A stretch of DNA of 55,185 nucleotides from Saprospiraceae bacterium (lineage in GTDB: Bacteria; Bacteroidota; Bacteroidia; Bacteroidales; JAIPBB01), in the NCBI GenBank assembly GCA_021739805.1, contig JAIPBB010000003.1, positions 1-55,185 on the forward strand, in the 5' to 3' direction. Made by a program: the position numbers and the translations under genes. Of the stretch, positions 35,678 to 45,654 are shown piece by piece; the stretch's first letter is position 1; every line of letters begins with the position of its first letter. The notes under the pieces were generated by a model that saw only the letters and a list, made by a program, of their open reading frames with translations, was not told the DNA's origin and ran no database searches.

Positions 35678-36745
35678 ATGGAGATTCTACGACCTACACT
35701 ACTGCTAAACAAACAAAAGTGTATTGCTAATATTTCAGCAATGGCAAAAAAAGCAAAAAAACACCAATTGAATTTTCGTCCACACTTCAAAACTCATCAA
35801 TCTGCTGAAGTTGGGCAATGGTATAAAGATTTTGGTGTAAATTCAATTACAGTTTCATCGGTTAAAATGGCTGAATTTTTTTCAAAACACGGATGGAATG
35901 ATATAACAATTGCTTTTCCGGTTAATGTCAGGGAAATCATGCAAATAAATAGACTTGCCGAAAAAGTAAAATTGAATATTCTTGTCACTAATATTAAAGC
36001 TTTGCAATATATAAAAACAAAGTTAAAACAAAATATTGGTGCGTTTATTAAGATTGACACAGGCTATAAAAGAGCTGGAATTCCTACAGAAAACTATTAT
36101 GAGATTGATGAGATATTATTCGAGATGTCGAAAAATAAATTAATTGAATTCAAAGGATTTTTATCCCATGATGGGCATACATATAGTGCAAATTCTAAAA
36201 TGGAAATTCTTGAGATTCGCAAACAAACTAATTCACAACTTCAAAAACTGAAAGATAAGTTTAAAGCCAATTATCCTAATTTAATTACTTCAATTGGAGA
36301 TACTCCAAGCTGCAGCATTTCTGATGATTTTGATGGAATTGATGAAATTCGTCCCGGGAATTTTGTTTTTTATGATGTGATGCAAATGATGCTTGGCTCA
36401 TGTTTAACAGAAAACATTGCAGTTGCACTAGCCTGTCCGGTTGTTGATAAAAGAAATGACAGAAACGAAATTGTTGTTTATGGGGGAGAAGCTCATTTGT
36501 CTAAGGAATATATGACGAATAAAGCCAATGTTAAATTTTTTGGATTGCCGGTTCTAATCACAGAAAAAGGTTGGTCCAGGCTAATTAAAAATTCTTATGT
36601 GTCATCCCTGTCGCAGGAACATGGAGTTATTAAACTTAGTAAGATTGCTTTTGATGCAATTAATATTGGAGATTTAATCGGAATTTTACCGATTCATTCT
36701 TGTCTGACAGCAAATTTGATGAAGGATTCTACTGTAATAATTTAA
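35678..36745 (+). CDS. DSD1/D-threonine aldolase-like PLP enzyme
   Basis: A 355-residue fold-type III (alanine-racemase-like) PLP enzyme. The PLP Lys is Lys38 in RPHFKTHQ. IKIDTGYKRAGI, FLSHDGHTY and SIGDTPSCS match barrel segments of the family. The C-terminal domain ends with SLSQEHGVI and PIHSCLTANLM, whose His and Cys resemble the metal site of D-serine dehydratase and D-threonine aldolase. It probably acts on a 3-hydroxy D-amino acid; which one is not clear. It starts 2 bp after the histidine kinase stop, so the two are co-transcribed. Confidence 0.9.
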   Translation: MEILRPTLLLNKQKCIANISAMAKKAKKHQLNFRPHFKTHQSAEVGQWYKDFGVNSITVSSVKMAEFFSKHGWNDITIAFPVNVREIMQINRLAEKVKLNILVTNIKALQYIKTKLKQNIGAFIKIDTGYKRAGIPTENYYEIDEILFEMSKNKLIEFKGFLSHDGHTYSANSKMEILEIRKQTNSQLQKLKDKFKANYPNLITSIGDTPSCSISDDFDGIDEIRPGNFVFYDVMQMMLGSCLTENIAVALACPVVDKRNDRNEIVVYGGEAHLSKEYMTNKANVKFFGLPVLITEKGWSRLIKNSYVSSLSQEHGVIKLSKIAFDAINIGDLIGILPIHSCLTANLMKDSTVII

Positions 36746-36782
36746 AAATGAATTATTATTGACCTTTAATCGAAAAACACCA

Positions 36783-37907
36783 ATGGCTGGAATCTACCTC
36801 CACATACCTTTTTGTAAACATAAATGCTCCTATTGCAACTTCTTTTCGGTTATATCACAAAAGAATAAAGCTGATTTTCTTAAAACTTTATCGAAAGAAA
36901 TTTATCTTCAAAAAGATTATTTGATAGGTGAAACTATTGATACAATTTACTTTGGTGGTGGAACACCTTCTTTATTGTCAGCGAGTGAATTAAATTCAAT
37001 TTTTGAAGAGATTGTAAAATTTCATTCCATAAGTGAAAATGCAGAAATAACACTTGAAGCAAATCCCGATGATTTATCTGATATTAAATTAAAGGAATTA
37101 AAATTATTGCCAATAAATCGACTAAGTATTGGAATTCAATCTTTTCATCAGGATGATTTAGATTATCTTGGCAGAACTCATGATGCTAAGCAAGCTATAA
37201 ATTGCATAAAGCAGTCAAGGGATTCAGGTTTTGATAATCTGACAATTGATTTGATTTATGGTATTCCAACTTTATCAAATGAAAAGTGGAGAGAAAATCT
37301 TAAAACCACTTTTGGATTTGGTGTTCAGCATGTTTCTGCTTATTCATTAACTGTTGAGCCAAAAACACCACTTGATGTTTTTATTAAGAAAGGTAAACTC
37401 GAAAACATTGATGATGAACAAAGCAACGAACACTATTTGATTTTAATGGAACAGATGAAATTGCATGATTTTATACAATATGAAATCTCAAATTTTTGTA
37501 AAGAAGGATTTGAATCTAAGCACAACAGCAATTATTGGAAAATGAAAAAATACCTTGGACTTGGACCAAGTGCTCATTCCTATAATTTAGAATCAAGGCA
37601 ATGGAATATCGCATCAATTAGCCAATATATTGATTTGATTAAGAATCAAAAATCACAGTTTGAAATTGAAAAACTAACAATTGAACAAAAGTATAATGAG
37701 TATATTATGACTTCTTTGCGGACTATTCAGGGCTGTGATTTAGAATTTATTTCAAAAAAATTTGGTGAAAAATTTCGAAGCTATTGCCAAAAAGAATCAG
37801 AACCATATTTGCAAAGCAGTCAAATTATAAAAGAAAACAATAAGCTGTTTTTAAGCGACAAAGGAAAACTTTTTGCAGATGGAATTTCGGGAAGTTTGTT
37901 TATTTAG
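36783..37907 (+). CDS. hemW: HemW-type radical SAM protein
   Basis: 374 residues from ATG 36783 (MAGIYLHIPFC); a TTG eight codons upstream is an alternative. The radical SAM cluster is Cys11-x3-Cys15-x2-Cys18 followed by Asn-Phe, as in HemW rather than HemN. YFGGGTPSLLS and LEANPDDL are SAM-binding motifs, RLSIGIQSFHQDDLDYLGR is a family signature, and the HemW C-terminal domain is present. HemW relatives insert haem into respiratory enzymes and are not true coproporphyrinogen oxidases. Confidence 0.93.
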   Translation: MAGIYLHIPFCKHKCSYCNFFSVISQKNKADFLKTLSKEIYLQKDYLIGETIDTIYFGGGTPSLLSASELNSIFEEIVKFHSISENAEITLEANPDDLSDIKLKELKLLPINRLSIGIQSFHQDDLDYLGRTHDAKQAINCIKQSRDSGFDNLTIDLIYGIPTLSNEKWRENLKTTFGFGVQHVSAYSLTVEPKTPLDVFIKKGKLENIDDEQSNEHYLILMEQMKLHDFIQYEISNFCKEGFESKHNSNYWKMKKYLGLGPSAHSYNLESRQWNIASISQYIDLIKNQKSQFEIEKLTIEQKYNEYIMTSLRTIQGCDLEFISKKFGEKFRSYCQKESEPYLQSSQIIKENNKLFLSDKGKLFADGISGSLFI

Positions 37908-38069
37908 TTTCTGTCAGAAAACTACCCTTAATTGAAAATCAAAATTTGTCGGGTTTTCTTGCTAACATGATTTCGCACCTAAATGAATATAGTAAGATTC
38001 AATTAGAAAATATTATTTCCCCGATTAAACAATTATTTAAACAAGCAATTTTCAGAATCAGAGCTAAAC

Positions 38070-40091
38070 TCACATCTTAATAAATCTAATATTAGTTGCA
38101 TCAGAGCCTTCAAGAACTTTCAAAATGTAAAGTCCTGTATTCAAATCGTTAATGGAAATATTATTTAGCTCACTTTCTTTTAAAACTCCTGTTTTCACAA
38201 GTTTTCCAAACATATCAAAAATAAAATATTGAGATTTTTTTGAAAGGTTTTTGTATTCAATAAATATTTCGTCATTAGCAGGATTTGGGAAAACTTTCAA
38301 GTTATATTTTAAATTTGGAATTTTATTAATATTTGTGAAACTACCACCACATGGTGATTTATCTAAAAGGTATCCTGAAATTATTGAATCAATACGAACT
38401 TTAAGAACATCTAATGCTGCTTCAGCTGAAGTAACATTATAATTTCTAGCAAAAATATAAGCCAGATCAATTGTTTCTTTATCTCCGGCATTGAAAGTAA
38501 ATGGCCCCATAACTCCAATACCTCTACGGTCGTAGGGAACATTATTAGAACTATTTTCTGTCCAATTAACAGGACCGTTTGGCACAACTCCTCCGGTTCC
38601 CCAATTTGTTGGGTCGGAAGTTCCCGGATATATAAAATTACATTGTGGGCCATATGCTGATGAATTATATCCGTTTCCCCCATATAGAAAATGTGTGCTA
38701 TCTTTCCACATGCCATTCATATATCTATAATATTCAGCAGCATAATTTGGATCCTGCATTGCCGGATGTCCACCACTACCTGTATTATTAAAATATACAG
38801 ATCTTGTCATGCCGAGACATTCGTTATCCTGAATACTGTCACCAAAATATAATCCATTGACACCTTCATTTATACCGAAAGGATTGTCAATTCCATCAGA
38901 ATCCATTAACGGTCCTTTGAGAATTGTAACAGCCTGGGCAGGGGGATGTGTTCCGTAGCCAAGATTTCCATTACCCGACTCGTCTATATCATCCCCATTG
39001 TATCCGAAAATAGTTGCACGCTGAACATCACAACCAATATAATCGTCATAAGAACCACCAATATCAAAATCTGTAAAATTTGCAAAATAAGCGTTTGAGT
39101 AATTTATGTTTGAACGATTATAAATATCATAATGAATAAAAATAGTGTTATTAAATGCAGAATCCAAAGGGCAATCAAAGGCATAAGCCATTCCATGAAT
39201 TTCAATTTTAAGTTTCTTGCCACCTGTTTCTGTATGAGTATTTCTATCATCATTATAGATAAAGAAAATACACTCATGACCACGCATTAATGGATAATCA
39301 CCATCATAGGCATTATAAATTCCATCATTATTGTTGTCAAAATAAGGAGCTAATTGAGCTGCTTGCCCCAATGTTGTGTTTCCATTCCCTGGCCATGTTA
39401 AAATATTGGTTATAGGAACATAGTTCGCATCCCACCAATGATTCCTATGATAATCAATTTCTGCTTTACTAATTTTCCAGACTTTGTTCCATAAACTATC
39501 CTGAGATGTTGAATATGCAGTAGAATCCATAACAGGACCTGCAAAAAAATCTTCACCGTTTCCACGAAATCTTTCACCTGCAAGATACAAATTTGACGAA
39601 TTATCTGAGCCTCCCGCCCAGAGAGAACTTGTGAAAATTGTATGTTTTCCACTTCCTTTTGGAACTTCAAAGTTTAAATTTTCTCCATCCCAGAATTGAT
39701 TTCCAAATGCGTTTATTCTTGCTTTTATATTATTTGTTTCCAAAAATTCAAACCCATTATTTGATACAAAAACCCACAAAGAAGCAGTATCTTTATTTGA
39801 AGTATTATTTTTTTCAGTTATTCGATAACTTATTCTTACCCAGCCTGCACGAAATATTTCAGGTGTAAAAATTATGGAGCTATCAGATTTTATAGCCTGA
39901 CCATGATTTGTTCCAACAAATTTAAGTATAATAGTGTCTCCATCAGGGTCATAATCATTTAAAAGAACATTAACACTAATCGTACATCCTGCGTATGCAT
40001 ATGAGGTGTCATTTATTGCAACGGGAGAATTTTGTCCGACAACATAAAACGAAACAAAAAACAAACTAAAAAGAATTGTAAATTTTTTCAT
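38070..40091 (-). CDS. Large T9SS-sorted secreted protein with cadherin-like domain
   Basis: 673 residues with signal peptide FTILFSLFFVSFYVVGQ. An N-terminal Ig/cadherin-like module follows (AYAGCTISVNVLLNDYDPDGD, a calcium-type Asp pattern). A long central region is rich in Asn, Gly and aromatics (SSLWAGGSDNSSNLYLAGER, NNNDGIYNAYDGDYPLMRG) and is known from Bacteroidota surface proteins of unassigned function. A type A T9SS sorting domain ends the protein (LKVFPNPANDEIFIEY, LNTGLYILKVLEG). It is expected to be exported and anchored outside the cell. Confidence 0.88.
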   Translation of the reverse strand: MKKFTILFSLFFVSFYVVGQNSPVAINDTSYAYAGCTISVNVLLNDYDPDGDTIILKFVGTNHGQAIKSDSSIIFTPEIFRAGWVRISYRITEKNNTSNKDTASLWVFVSNNGFEFLETNNIKARINAFGNQFWDGENLNFEVPKGSGKHTIFTSSLWAGGSDNSSNLYLAGERFRGNGEDFFAGPVMDSTAYSTSQDSLWNKVWKISKAEIDYHRNHWWDANYVPITNILTWPGNGNTTLGQAAQLAPYFDNNNDGIYNAYDGDYPLMRGHECIFFIYNDDRNTHTETGGKKLKIEIHGMAYAFDCPLDSAFNNTIFIHYDIYNRSNINYSNAYFANFTDFDIGGSYDDYIGCDVQRATIFGYNGDDIDESGNGNLGYGTHPPAQAVTILKGPLMDSDGIDNPFGINEGVNGLYFGDSIQDNECLGMTRSVYFNNTGSGGHPAMQDPNYAAEYYRYMNGMWKDSTHFLYGGNGYNSSAYGPQCNFIYPGTSDPTNWGTGGVVPNGPVNWTENSSNNVPYDRRGIGVMGPFTFNAGDKETIDLAYIFARNYNVTSAEAALDVLKVRIDSIISGYLLDKSPCGGSFTNINKIPNLKYNLKVFPNPANDEIFIEYKNLSKKSQYFIFDMFGKLVKTGVLKESELNNISINDLNTGLYILKVLEGSDATNIRFIKM

Positions 40092-40116
40092 GATATTTAT
40101 TTTTTTAGGTTTGTGA

Positions 40117-40148
40117 TAAAATTAACATATTAATATTAGTTATACAAA
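40117..40148 (-). promoter_or_regulatory. Weak promoter candidate for the 40091 T9SS gene
   Basis: On the minus strand TTTG (40148-40145), 20 bp, TAATTTTA (40124-40117), which differs from the consensus in its last base. The spacer 40092-40395 otherwise holds only the GH3 promoter. Confidence 0.35.
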
Positions 40149-40365
40149 TAAAAATCAGTTATAGGTGTTTTTAAATCAGTTAAAGGTATAATAATTCAAT
40201 TTTCTTAGCAAAAATTCCTTTTTTCTTAAATTCAATAATATATCTTCATCTCATTTGTAAAATTCTAAATTTGTTATTAGATATTAAGTGGCACAAAATC
40301 AGGTTGATGCCAATAATTTTTATAGTAAATCATAACTTAATAGTGGTTTCGGATAAAAATTTTCT

Positions 40366-40373
40366 TATTTTTG
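40366..40373 (+). promoter_or_regulatory. -7 element of the GH3 gene
   Basis: TATTTTTG lies 22 bp before ATG 40396. The upstream box is not clear (TGG at 40344-40346). Confidence 0.45.
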
Positions 40374-40395
40374 ATGCTAACTAAAAATATAAATT

Positions 40396-41928
40396 ATGCC
40401 AATATTAGGTTCAATCATTAAAAGAACACTTGAGTTTAGGGCGAAAAATCCCATTGAAAGTATTCGTAAACCTGATGGCTTTAAAACTCAAAAAAAAGTA
40501 CTAAAAAAGCTTCTGAAAAAAGCTCAGTTTACTGCTTTTGGTGAGCATTACGAGTTCGAGAAAATTTTAAGGAATGATAATGTTGTTAAAACATTTCAAG
40601 AAAAAGTTCCAATTTTCGAATATAATTCAATTGCTAGAGAATGGTGGTATAGGTCGTTAAATGGAGAAGCATTTGTTACCTGGCCCGGGATAGTAAAACA
40701 TTTTGCTCTTAGTTCGGGAACTTCTGATGCAACGAGTAAATATATTCCAGTAACCGCTGATATGATTAAAGCAATTCGCAGAACAACTGTCAAGCAATTG
40801 GTTTCTCTCTCAAACTATAATTTCCCGAAAGAATTTTATCAAAAAGGAATTCTTATGCTTGGCGGTAGCACTCACCTGCATTTTAATGGAACTTATTATG
40901 CCGGTGATTTATCAGGAATAAATACAGCAAAAATTCCGTTTTGGTTTCAACATCATTATAAACCCGGAAAACGAATTTCAAAAGAAAGAGACTGGGAAAC
41001 AAAGTTGGAAGAAATTATCAAAATGGCTCCAAGTTGGGATATTGGATCTATAGTTGGCGTTCCTGCATGGTTTCAAATTCTTTTGGAAAGAATAATTAAA
41101 CGATACAACTTAAAAAACATTCATGATATTTGGCCAAACCTGAAAGTGTTTTGTCATGGTGGCGTTGCATTTGGTCCTTATGTGAAAAGTTTTGAAAAAC
41201 TATTAGATAAACCATTAGTTTATATTGAAACATATCTGGCATCAGAAGGATTCATAGCTTATCAATGTCGTCCAAATTCGAACTCAATGACAATGGTTTT
41301 AGATAATGGATTGTTCTATGAATTCGTACCATTTAATAGCGAAAATTTTAATTCAAATGGTGATTTGATTTCCAACCCTAAAACATTAACTATTAATCAA
41401 ATTGAAGAAAACAAAGAATATGCTCTTTTAATCTCAACATGTGCTGGTGCGTGGAGATATTTGCTTGGAGATACATTGATTTTCACATCCAAAAAATATA
41501 ATGAAATAATAATAACCGGAAGAACAAAGCATTTTTTAAACCTTTGTGGCGAACACCTTTCATTGGTAAATATGAATAGGGCAATTGAAATGTTGGAAGA
41601 TGAACTAAATATTGAAGTTAGGGAATTCACCGTTACAGGAATTAAGTATGACTCAATGTTTGCTCATAAGTGGTATATTGGAACCGATAACGAAGTTGAT
41701 GCGGAAATTATCAAAGAAAAAATTGATAAAAACCTCATGAAATTAAACGATGATTATCGTGTTGAAAGAATAGCGGCAATTCGTGATGTTTTTATTGAGA
41801 TTGTTCCAACTAAAGCTTTTTATGATTGGATGAAAATTAAAGGCAAAGTTAGTGCACAAGGTAAATTTCCAAGAGTATTGAAGAATGAACAACATAATGA
41901 ATGGAAAGAATTCTTAGATAATTATTAA
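40396..41928 (+). CDS. GH3 family acyl-adenylating protein
   Basis: 510 residues resembling plant GH3 acyl-acid amido synthetases. Segments seen include PGIVKHFALSSGTSDATSKY (ATP-binding P-loop-like Ser/Thr-Gly stretch), GVPAWFQILLERI, YLASEGFIAYQCR and GRTKHFLNLCGEHLSLVNM. In plants these enzymes conjugate amino acids to hormones. The bacterial substrate is unknown, and GH3 members are common in Bacteroidota. The LysE-type exporter gene begins 9 bp later on the same strand, suggesting synthesis and export of a conjugate, which is only inferred. Confidence 0.93.
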   Translation: MPILGSIIKRTLEFRAKNPIESIRKPDGFKTQKKVLKKLLKKAQFTAFGEHYEFEKILRNDNVVKTFQEKVPIFEYNSIAREWWYRSLNGEAFVTWPGIVKHFALSSGTSDATSKYIPVTADMIKAIRRTTVKQLVSLSNYNFPKEFYQKGILMLGGSTHLHFNGTYYAGDLSGINTAKIPFWFQHHYKPGKRISKERDWETKLEEIIKMAPSWDIGSIVGVPAWFQILLERIIKRYNLKNIHDIWPNLKVFCHGGVAFGPYVKSFEKLLDKPLVYIETYLASEGFIAYQCRPNSNSMTMVLDNGLFYEFVPFNSENFNSNGDLISNPKTLTINQIEENKEYALLISTCAGAWRYLLGDTLIFTSKKYNEIIITGRTKHFLNLCGEHLSLVNMNRAIEMLEDELNIEVREFTVTGIKYDSMFAHKWYIGTDNEVDAEIIKEKIDKNLMKLNDDYRVERIAAIRDVFIEIVPTKAFYDWMKIKGKVSAQGKFPRVLKNEQHNEWKEFLDNY

Positions 41929-41937
41929 TAATACCAG

Positions 41938-42627
41938 ATGATTCAATTTTTTTTGCAGGGAATATTGCTTGGATTTATTGTCGCCATTTCTTTTGGTCCT
42001 GCTTTTTTTGCGATTATTCAAACAGGAATTAATCGCGGATTTAAGTTTGGTGTTTTTATGGCAATAGGTATTTCTATTAGCGATATTTTATTAATTGGGT
42101 TGTGTTATCTTTTAGGCTCTTCTTTATTTGATAACCCACAAAACAAAATTTATGTCGGACTTATCGGCGGAATTATTTTAATAATTTTTGGCTCAGTTTC
42201 CTGGGCAAAAAAGCCTGAAATTCTTGAACGGCGGCATGTTAATTATCAAGGAGCTGAAAAGATTCCATCTTATACCGGCTATATTGCCAGAGGTTTTTTT
42301 CTGAATATAGCAAATCCGTTTTTGTTTTTCTTTTGGTTTGGAGCTCTTGGAATTGTAGGCAAAAGTGCTGCCGAAGGTCATCTACTTGAAAGCACTATTG
42401 CATTTTTTTCAGGAACAATGATGACAGTGTTTTTAACCGATGTTTTAAAAAGTTGGCTGGGAGGAAAAATAAAAAATCTACTTAAGCCTAGAACAGAATT
42501 ATTAATTAATAAATTAGTAGGTATAGCATTGGTTGCTTTCGGTATTATTTTAATATTTAGAACCCTTCACGACGTTGGGTTTTTTGAAATAATCATCAAT
42601 AAACTTCCAATAATAAATCATCGATAG
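41938..42627 (+). CDS. LysE family amino-acid/metabolite exporter
   Basis: A 229-residue inner-membrane protein with six predicted helices. GILLGFIVAISFGPAFFAII with NRGFKFGVFMAIGISISD is the LysE/RhtB N-terminal signature; GFFLNIANPFLFFFWFGALG follows in the middle. It probably exports a small amino-acid-like compound. The 9-bp gap from the GH3 gene indicates one operon, with the TonB-like gene next. Confidence 0.9.
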   Translation: MIQFFLQGILLGFIVAISFGPAFFAIIQTGINRGFKFGVFMAIGISISDILLIGLCYLLGSSLFDNPQNKIYVGLIGGIILIIFGSVSWAKKPEILERRHVNYQGAEKIPSYTGYIARGFFLNIANPFLFFFWFGALGIVGKSAAEGHLLESTIAFFSGTMMTVFLTDVLKSWLGGKIKNLLKPRTELLINKLVGIALVAFGIILIFRTLHDVGFFEIIINKLPIINHR

Positions 42628-42656
42628 TTGTTAAAGTAATATTGTAATTTTCTTGA

Positions 42657-43085
42657 ATGAAAAAGTCAAAAACAAGTAAAGATTTTTTGAAGCTTCCTTT
42701 ATATCCGGGAGGAAACGATGCCTTTAGAAAATTTATTGAAAAAAATTTAAAATACCCAAAACAGGCATTAGAAAAAGCAATTGAAGGTGTTGTTATGCTT
42801 GAATATGAAGTTGACGATATGGGAAATGTTCATAATCCAAAAGTTGTAAATGGTCTTGGATTTGGCTGCGATGAAGAAGCTTTACGTCTTGTAAAATTAT
42901 TAAAATACAAAAAAGTTAAAAACAGGGGAGTTAGAGTTAAATCAACTATTAAAACTAAGATTGCTTTTAATATTAAATCACAAAACATAGCTTTCTCATA
43001 CACTTTAAAGAAAACAGAAAAAACCATTGAACCGGAGATAAAAGACCCTCCTAAAAATTCTTATAATTATACAATCAATTATTAA
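42657..43085 (+). CDS. TonB C-terminal domain protein without membrane anchor
   Basis: 142 residues. LPLYPGGNDAFRKFIEKNL, YPKQALEKAIEGVVMLEYEV and NPKVVNGLGFGCDEEALRLV are the TonB C-terminal fold common in Bacteroidota. Neither an N-terminal membrane helix nor the Pro-rich spacer of a working TonB is present. It may act in the cytoplasm, bind another protein, or be an evolved remnant. It ends 3 bp before the next gene. Confidence 0.85.
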   Translation: MKKSKTSKDFLKLPLYPGGNDAFRKFIEKNLKYPKQALEKAIEGVVMLEYEVDDMGNVHNPKVVNGLGFGCDEEALRLVKLLKYKKVKNRGVRVKSTIKTKIAFNIKSQNIAFSYTLKKTEKTIEPEIKDPPKNSYNYTINY

Positions 43086-43088
43086 AAT

Positions 43089-43625
43089 ATGGAACAAGAA
43101 TTAGCCGTTGGCACTCGCATTGACCATGATAAATATGGTGTTGGAATTATTAGCTACAAAGATTTAACAAGCTATAAGGTCATTTTCATCAGGGGAGGTG
43201 AAGTTCAATTTTCAAAATCAAGATTTGAAGCTGAAGTTGTGGAAGAACCCGAAAATGCAGATAAATCAAATGATGGACTAAGTTTAAAAGACGTTGAAAG
43301 AGTTATTGCTGATGTGTTAGACCGTCATGGAAGTCTTCAGCAAATAGTTCATTTAGGCGACAAATGGAAAGGTGGAACAATGTCGCTTCAACCGGCAAAC
43401 AGAGATTTAAAGCCCAAAGATATACCGGTTGAAACTTTTTTTCACAAAATTGTTATGGTTCGCGACAGGCTTAGGGTTCTTGAACAAAATATAAACTCAA
43501 ATAGTACTTTAACCGATGAAGAAAAGGTTAATATTCAGCAATATATTACAAGAGCATATGGAAGTTTAACAACTTTTAATATTCTATTTGCTGATAAAGA
43601 GCATTATTTTGTTGGTGCTAAATAG
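43089..43625 (+). CDS. Conserved hypothetical with N-terminal tudor-like domain
   Basis: 178 residues. The opening VGTRIDHDKYGVGIISYKD resembles the tudor-like RNAP-binding domain found at the C-terminus of PcrA/UvrD helicases. The rest is helical (LKDVERVIADVLDRHGSLQQ, IVMVRDRLRVLEQNI, NIQQYITRAYGSL). I know it only as a conserved Bacteroidota protein without function. It lies 3 bp after the TonB-like gene. Confidence 0.75.
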   Translation: MEQELAVGTRIDHDKYGVGIISYKDLTSYKVIFIRGGEVQFSKSRFEAEVVEEPENADKSNDGLSLKDVERVIADVLDRHGSLQQIVHLGDKWKGGTMSLQPANRDLKPKDIPVETFFHKIVMVRDRLRVLEQNINSNSTLTDEEKVNIQQYITRAYGSLTTFNILFADKEHYFVGAK

Positions 43626-43749
43626 TATTTGCAAAAAAAACTCCAAATAGCAAAAAACAAATGTCAAATAAATTCCAAATTTTAAATTCCAAACAGCTTG
43701 AAATTTAGCAATTGAAAATTTTTGTTTACAGATTAATAATATTCGAAAA

Positions 43750-44427
43750 ATGAAATATTTAGAAAAAGGAAAATATTCAATCTTTAAAACTTTTCTTCTA
43801 ATTTTTCTAATCGGAATATTTAGTTGTGCTTTTTCTGATAAAAAATCGAATAATATTGAAATTGCCGAAACGATTATCCAAGATTCAATTTCCGATAGCC
43901 TCACACTTATAATGTTTTATGATAGTTTGTTTTCTGAAAATTCAATGTATATTTCTGATGGTTTTGATTTTCCGGTAGGTCCACCTGATGCAAAAGGCTA
44001 TTATAATGCCAATAAATTTGATTTTCTTGGTCATTTAGGTGAGGATTGGAACGGAGTAAAGGGAGGAAACTCTGACTTAGGTGATCCAATTTATGCAATT
44101 TCAAACGGTTATATTGTTTTCAGTGAAGATTGTGGCTTGGGATGGGGAAATGTCGTTAGAATAGTTCATAAATTAAAGGATACAACTAATTTTAATTTTG
44201 TTGAGTCAGTTTATGCTCACTTGGATTCTGTATATATTAAGAACAAAACTTTCATAAAGAGAGGAGATCAGATTGGAACAATGGGGAATTGTAATGGAAC
44301 TTATTATGCTCATTTGCATTTTGAATTACGATCAGATATAACTATGGATTTGGGAGGTGGTTACAGTGATAATAATATTGGATTCCTTTATCCGACGGAA
44401 TTTATTAAGAAAAATAGACCTAAGTGA
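43750..44427 (+). CDS. M23 peptidase lipoprotein
   Basis: 225 residues with a lipoprotein signal (LLIFLIGIFSC, lipobox Cys). A LytM domain retains all metal ligands: HLGEDWNG (His and Asp), YAHLDSVYI and AHLHFELR. It should be an active zinc endopeptidase cutting peptidoglycan cross-links, in contrast to the inactive EnvC-like protein at 3332. The 124-bp spacer before it shows no clear promoter. A bidirectional terminator follows. Confidence 0.9.
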   Translation: MKYLEKGKYSIFKTFLLIFLIGIFSCAFSDKKSNNIEIAETIIQDSISDSLTLIMFYDSLFSENSMYISDGFDFPVGPPDAKGYYNANKFDFLGHLGEDWNGVKGGNSDLGDPIYAISNGYIVFSEDCGLGWGNVVRIVHKLKDTTNFNFVESVYAHLDSVYIKNKTFIKRGDQIGTMGNCNGTYYAHLHFELRSDITMDLGGGYSDNNIGFLYPTEFIKKNRPK

Positions 44428-44534
44428 AAATAATATTGTCAATTCATTTAAAGAGAATGAATCTTCCTCTTACGATAAAATCTTAATTAGAAATTGCTAA
44501 TGTGTCAAATTTGGTTTTGCTTTTCAGTATAAAA

Positions 44535-44561
44535 AAACGCCTGAATAAAATCCAGACGTTT
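44535..44561. terminator. Bidirectional terminator between M23 gene and PRODH
   Basis: AAACGCCTG (44535-44543) and CAGACGTTT (44553-44561) pair with one wobble position. An A tract (44531-44537) gives a U run on the minus-strand transcript and TTTTAATT follows on the plus side. It lies between two convergent genes. Confidence 0.7.
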
Positions 44562-44582
44562 TAATTCAAATATATTATTTTT

Positions 44583-45494
44583 TTATCCTCTAACAAAAAT
44601 GGCTTTAATAATCAACCAGGCCATTTTAGGATTTTCTTTTAGTCTTCGTGAAGTATAAGCAAACCATTGTTCTCCATAAGGTACATAAACTCTCATTGTG
44701 TGTCCATTATCCATTATTGATTTTCTTAGTTCAGGTGTTACACCGTAAAGCATTTGGAATTCATACATGTTTTTTGGAACATTATACTTTTCTATAAGTT
44801 TATAAGCACCATCAACAACCGGTTTGTCGTGGGTGGCTATGCCCGGATAGATTTTATTGGCAAGTGCATACTCAATATCTTCAAGAAAATGCTTGTTTAC
44901 ATTATCATAGCCTTTATAAGCTATTTCAGCAGGTTCAACGTAAATACCCTTACAAATTCTGTAGTTTATTGGATTGTCTTCAGTATTTAAATCCTGTAAA
45001 TTTTTAATGTCATCAAGAGTTCTTTTTAGATAAGCCTGGAAAACTAAACCAACATTTTTAGGGAACTCGGCCTTTAGTTTTCTAAACATTTCGATTTCCA
45101 TATCCGTGCAAGGAGAATCTTCCATGTCAACTCTCACAAAATTGCCATAACTGGCAGCTTTAGCAACAATTTCCCGAATGTGGCTATAACAAATATCTTT
45201 GTCGAGAAGCAAACCAAACATTGTTGGTTTTAACGAATAATTACCATCAATTTTTTCTTTTTCGGCAACTTCGATAATATCGAGATATTCCTTTTTATTA
45301 ACTTCTGCTTCATCAAGATTTTTAATGAATTCGCCTAAAACGTCAAGAGTGACTTTTATTCCTTCAGCATTAAGCTTTTTTGCTTCTAAAATTGCATCAT
45401 CAATATTTTTCCCGGCAACATACCTTTTTGCAAAAAGCCATACAAATTTTCGTGGCATATAGGGTAGAAGAAATGCTATAAATCTATTAAACAT
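44583..45494 (-). CDS. Proline dehydrogenase (PRODH)
   Basis: 303 residues, a monofunctional FAD-dependent proline dehydrogenase of normal bacterial length. VTLDVLGEFIKNLDEA and FVRVDMEDSPCTD are TIM-barrel strands, YRICKGIYVEPAEIAYKGYD binds FAD and ATHDKPVV is a conserved barrel motif. YEFQMLYGVTPELRKS and MRVYVPYGEQWFAYTSRRL include the Arg-Arg proline carboxylate clamp. It oxidises proline to pyrroline-5-carboxylate and passes electrons to quinone. The next dehydrogenase step is not encoded here. Confidence 0.94.
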   Translation of the reverse strand: MFNRFIAFLLPYMPRKFVWLFAKRYVAGKNIDDAILEAKKLNAEGIKVTLDVLGEFIKNLDEAEVNKKEYLDIIEVAEKEKIDGNYSLKPTMFGLLLDKDICYSHIREIVAKAASYGNFVRVDMEDSPCTDMEIEMFRKLKAEFPKNVGLVFQAYLKRTLDDIKNLQDLNTEDNPINYRICKGIYVEPAEIAYKGYDNVNKHFLEDIEYALANKIYPGIATHDKPVVDGAYKLIEKYNVPKNMYEFQMLYGVTPELRKSIMDNGHTMRVYVPYGEQWFAYTSRRLKENPKMAWLIIKAIFVRG

Positions 45495-45654
45495 ATCATT
45501 TATTATTTGTTAAAACTAAATTAAAAATATCGGTGCAAATTAAATATATTCTGTGGATATTTGAAAGTAAAATTGAATAAAACTTATGAATATATATTTT
45601 AAAATCCTTACTAAACTAATTTAGAATTCATTATATTTTCGCTTATTGCTTATT

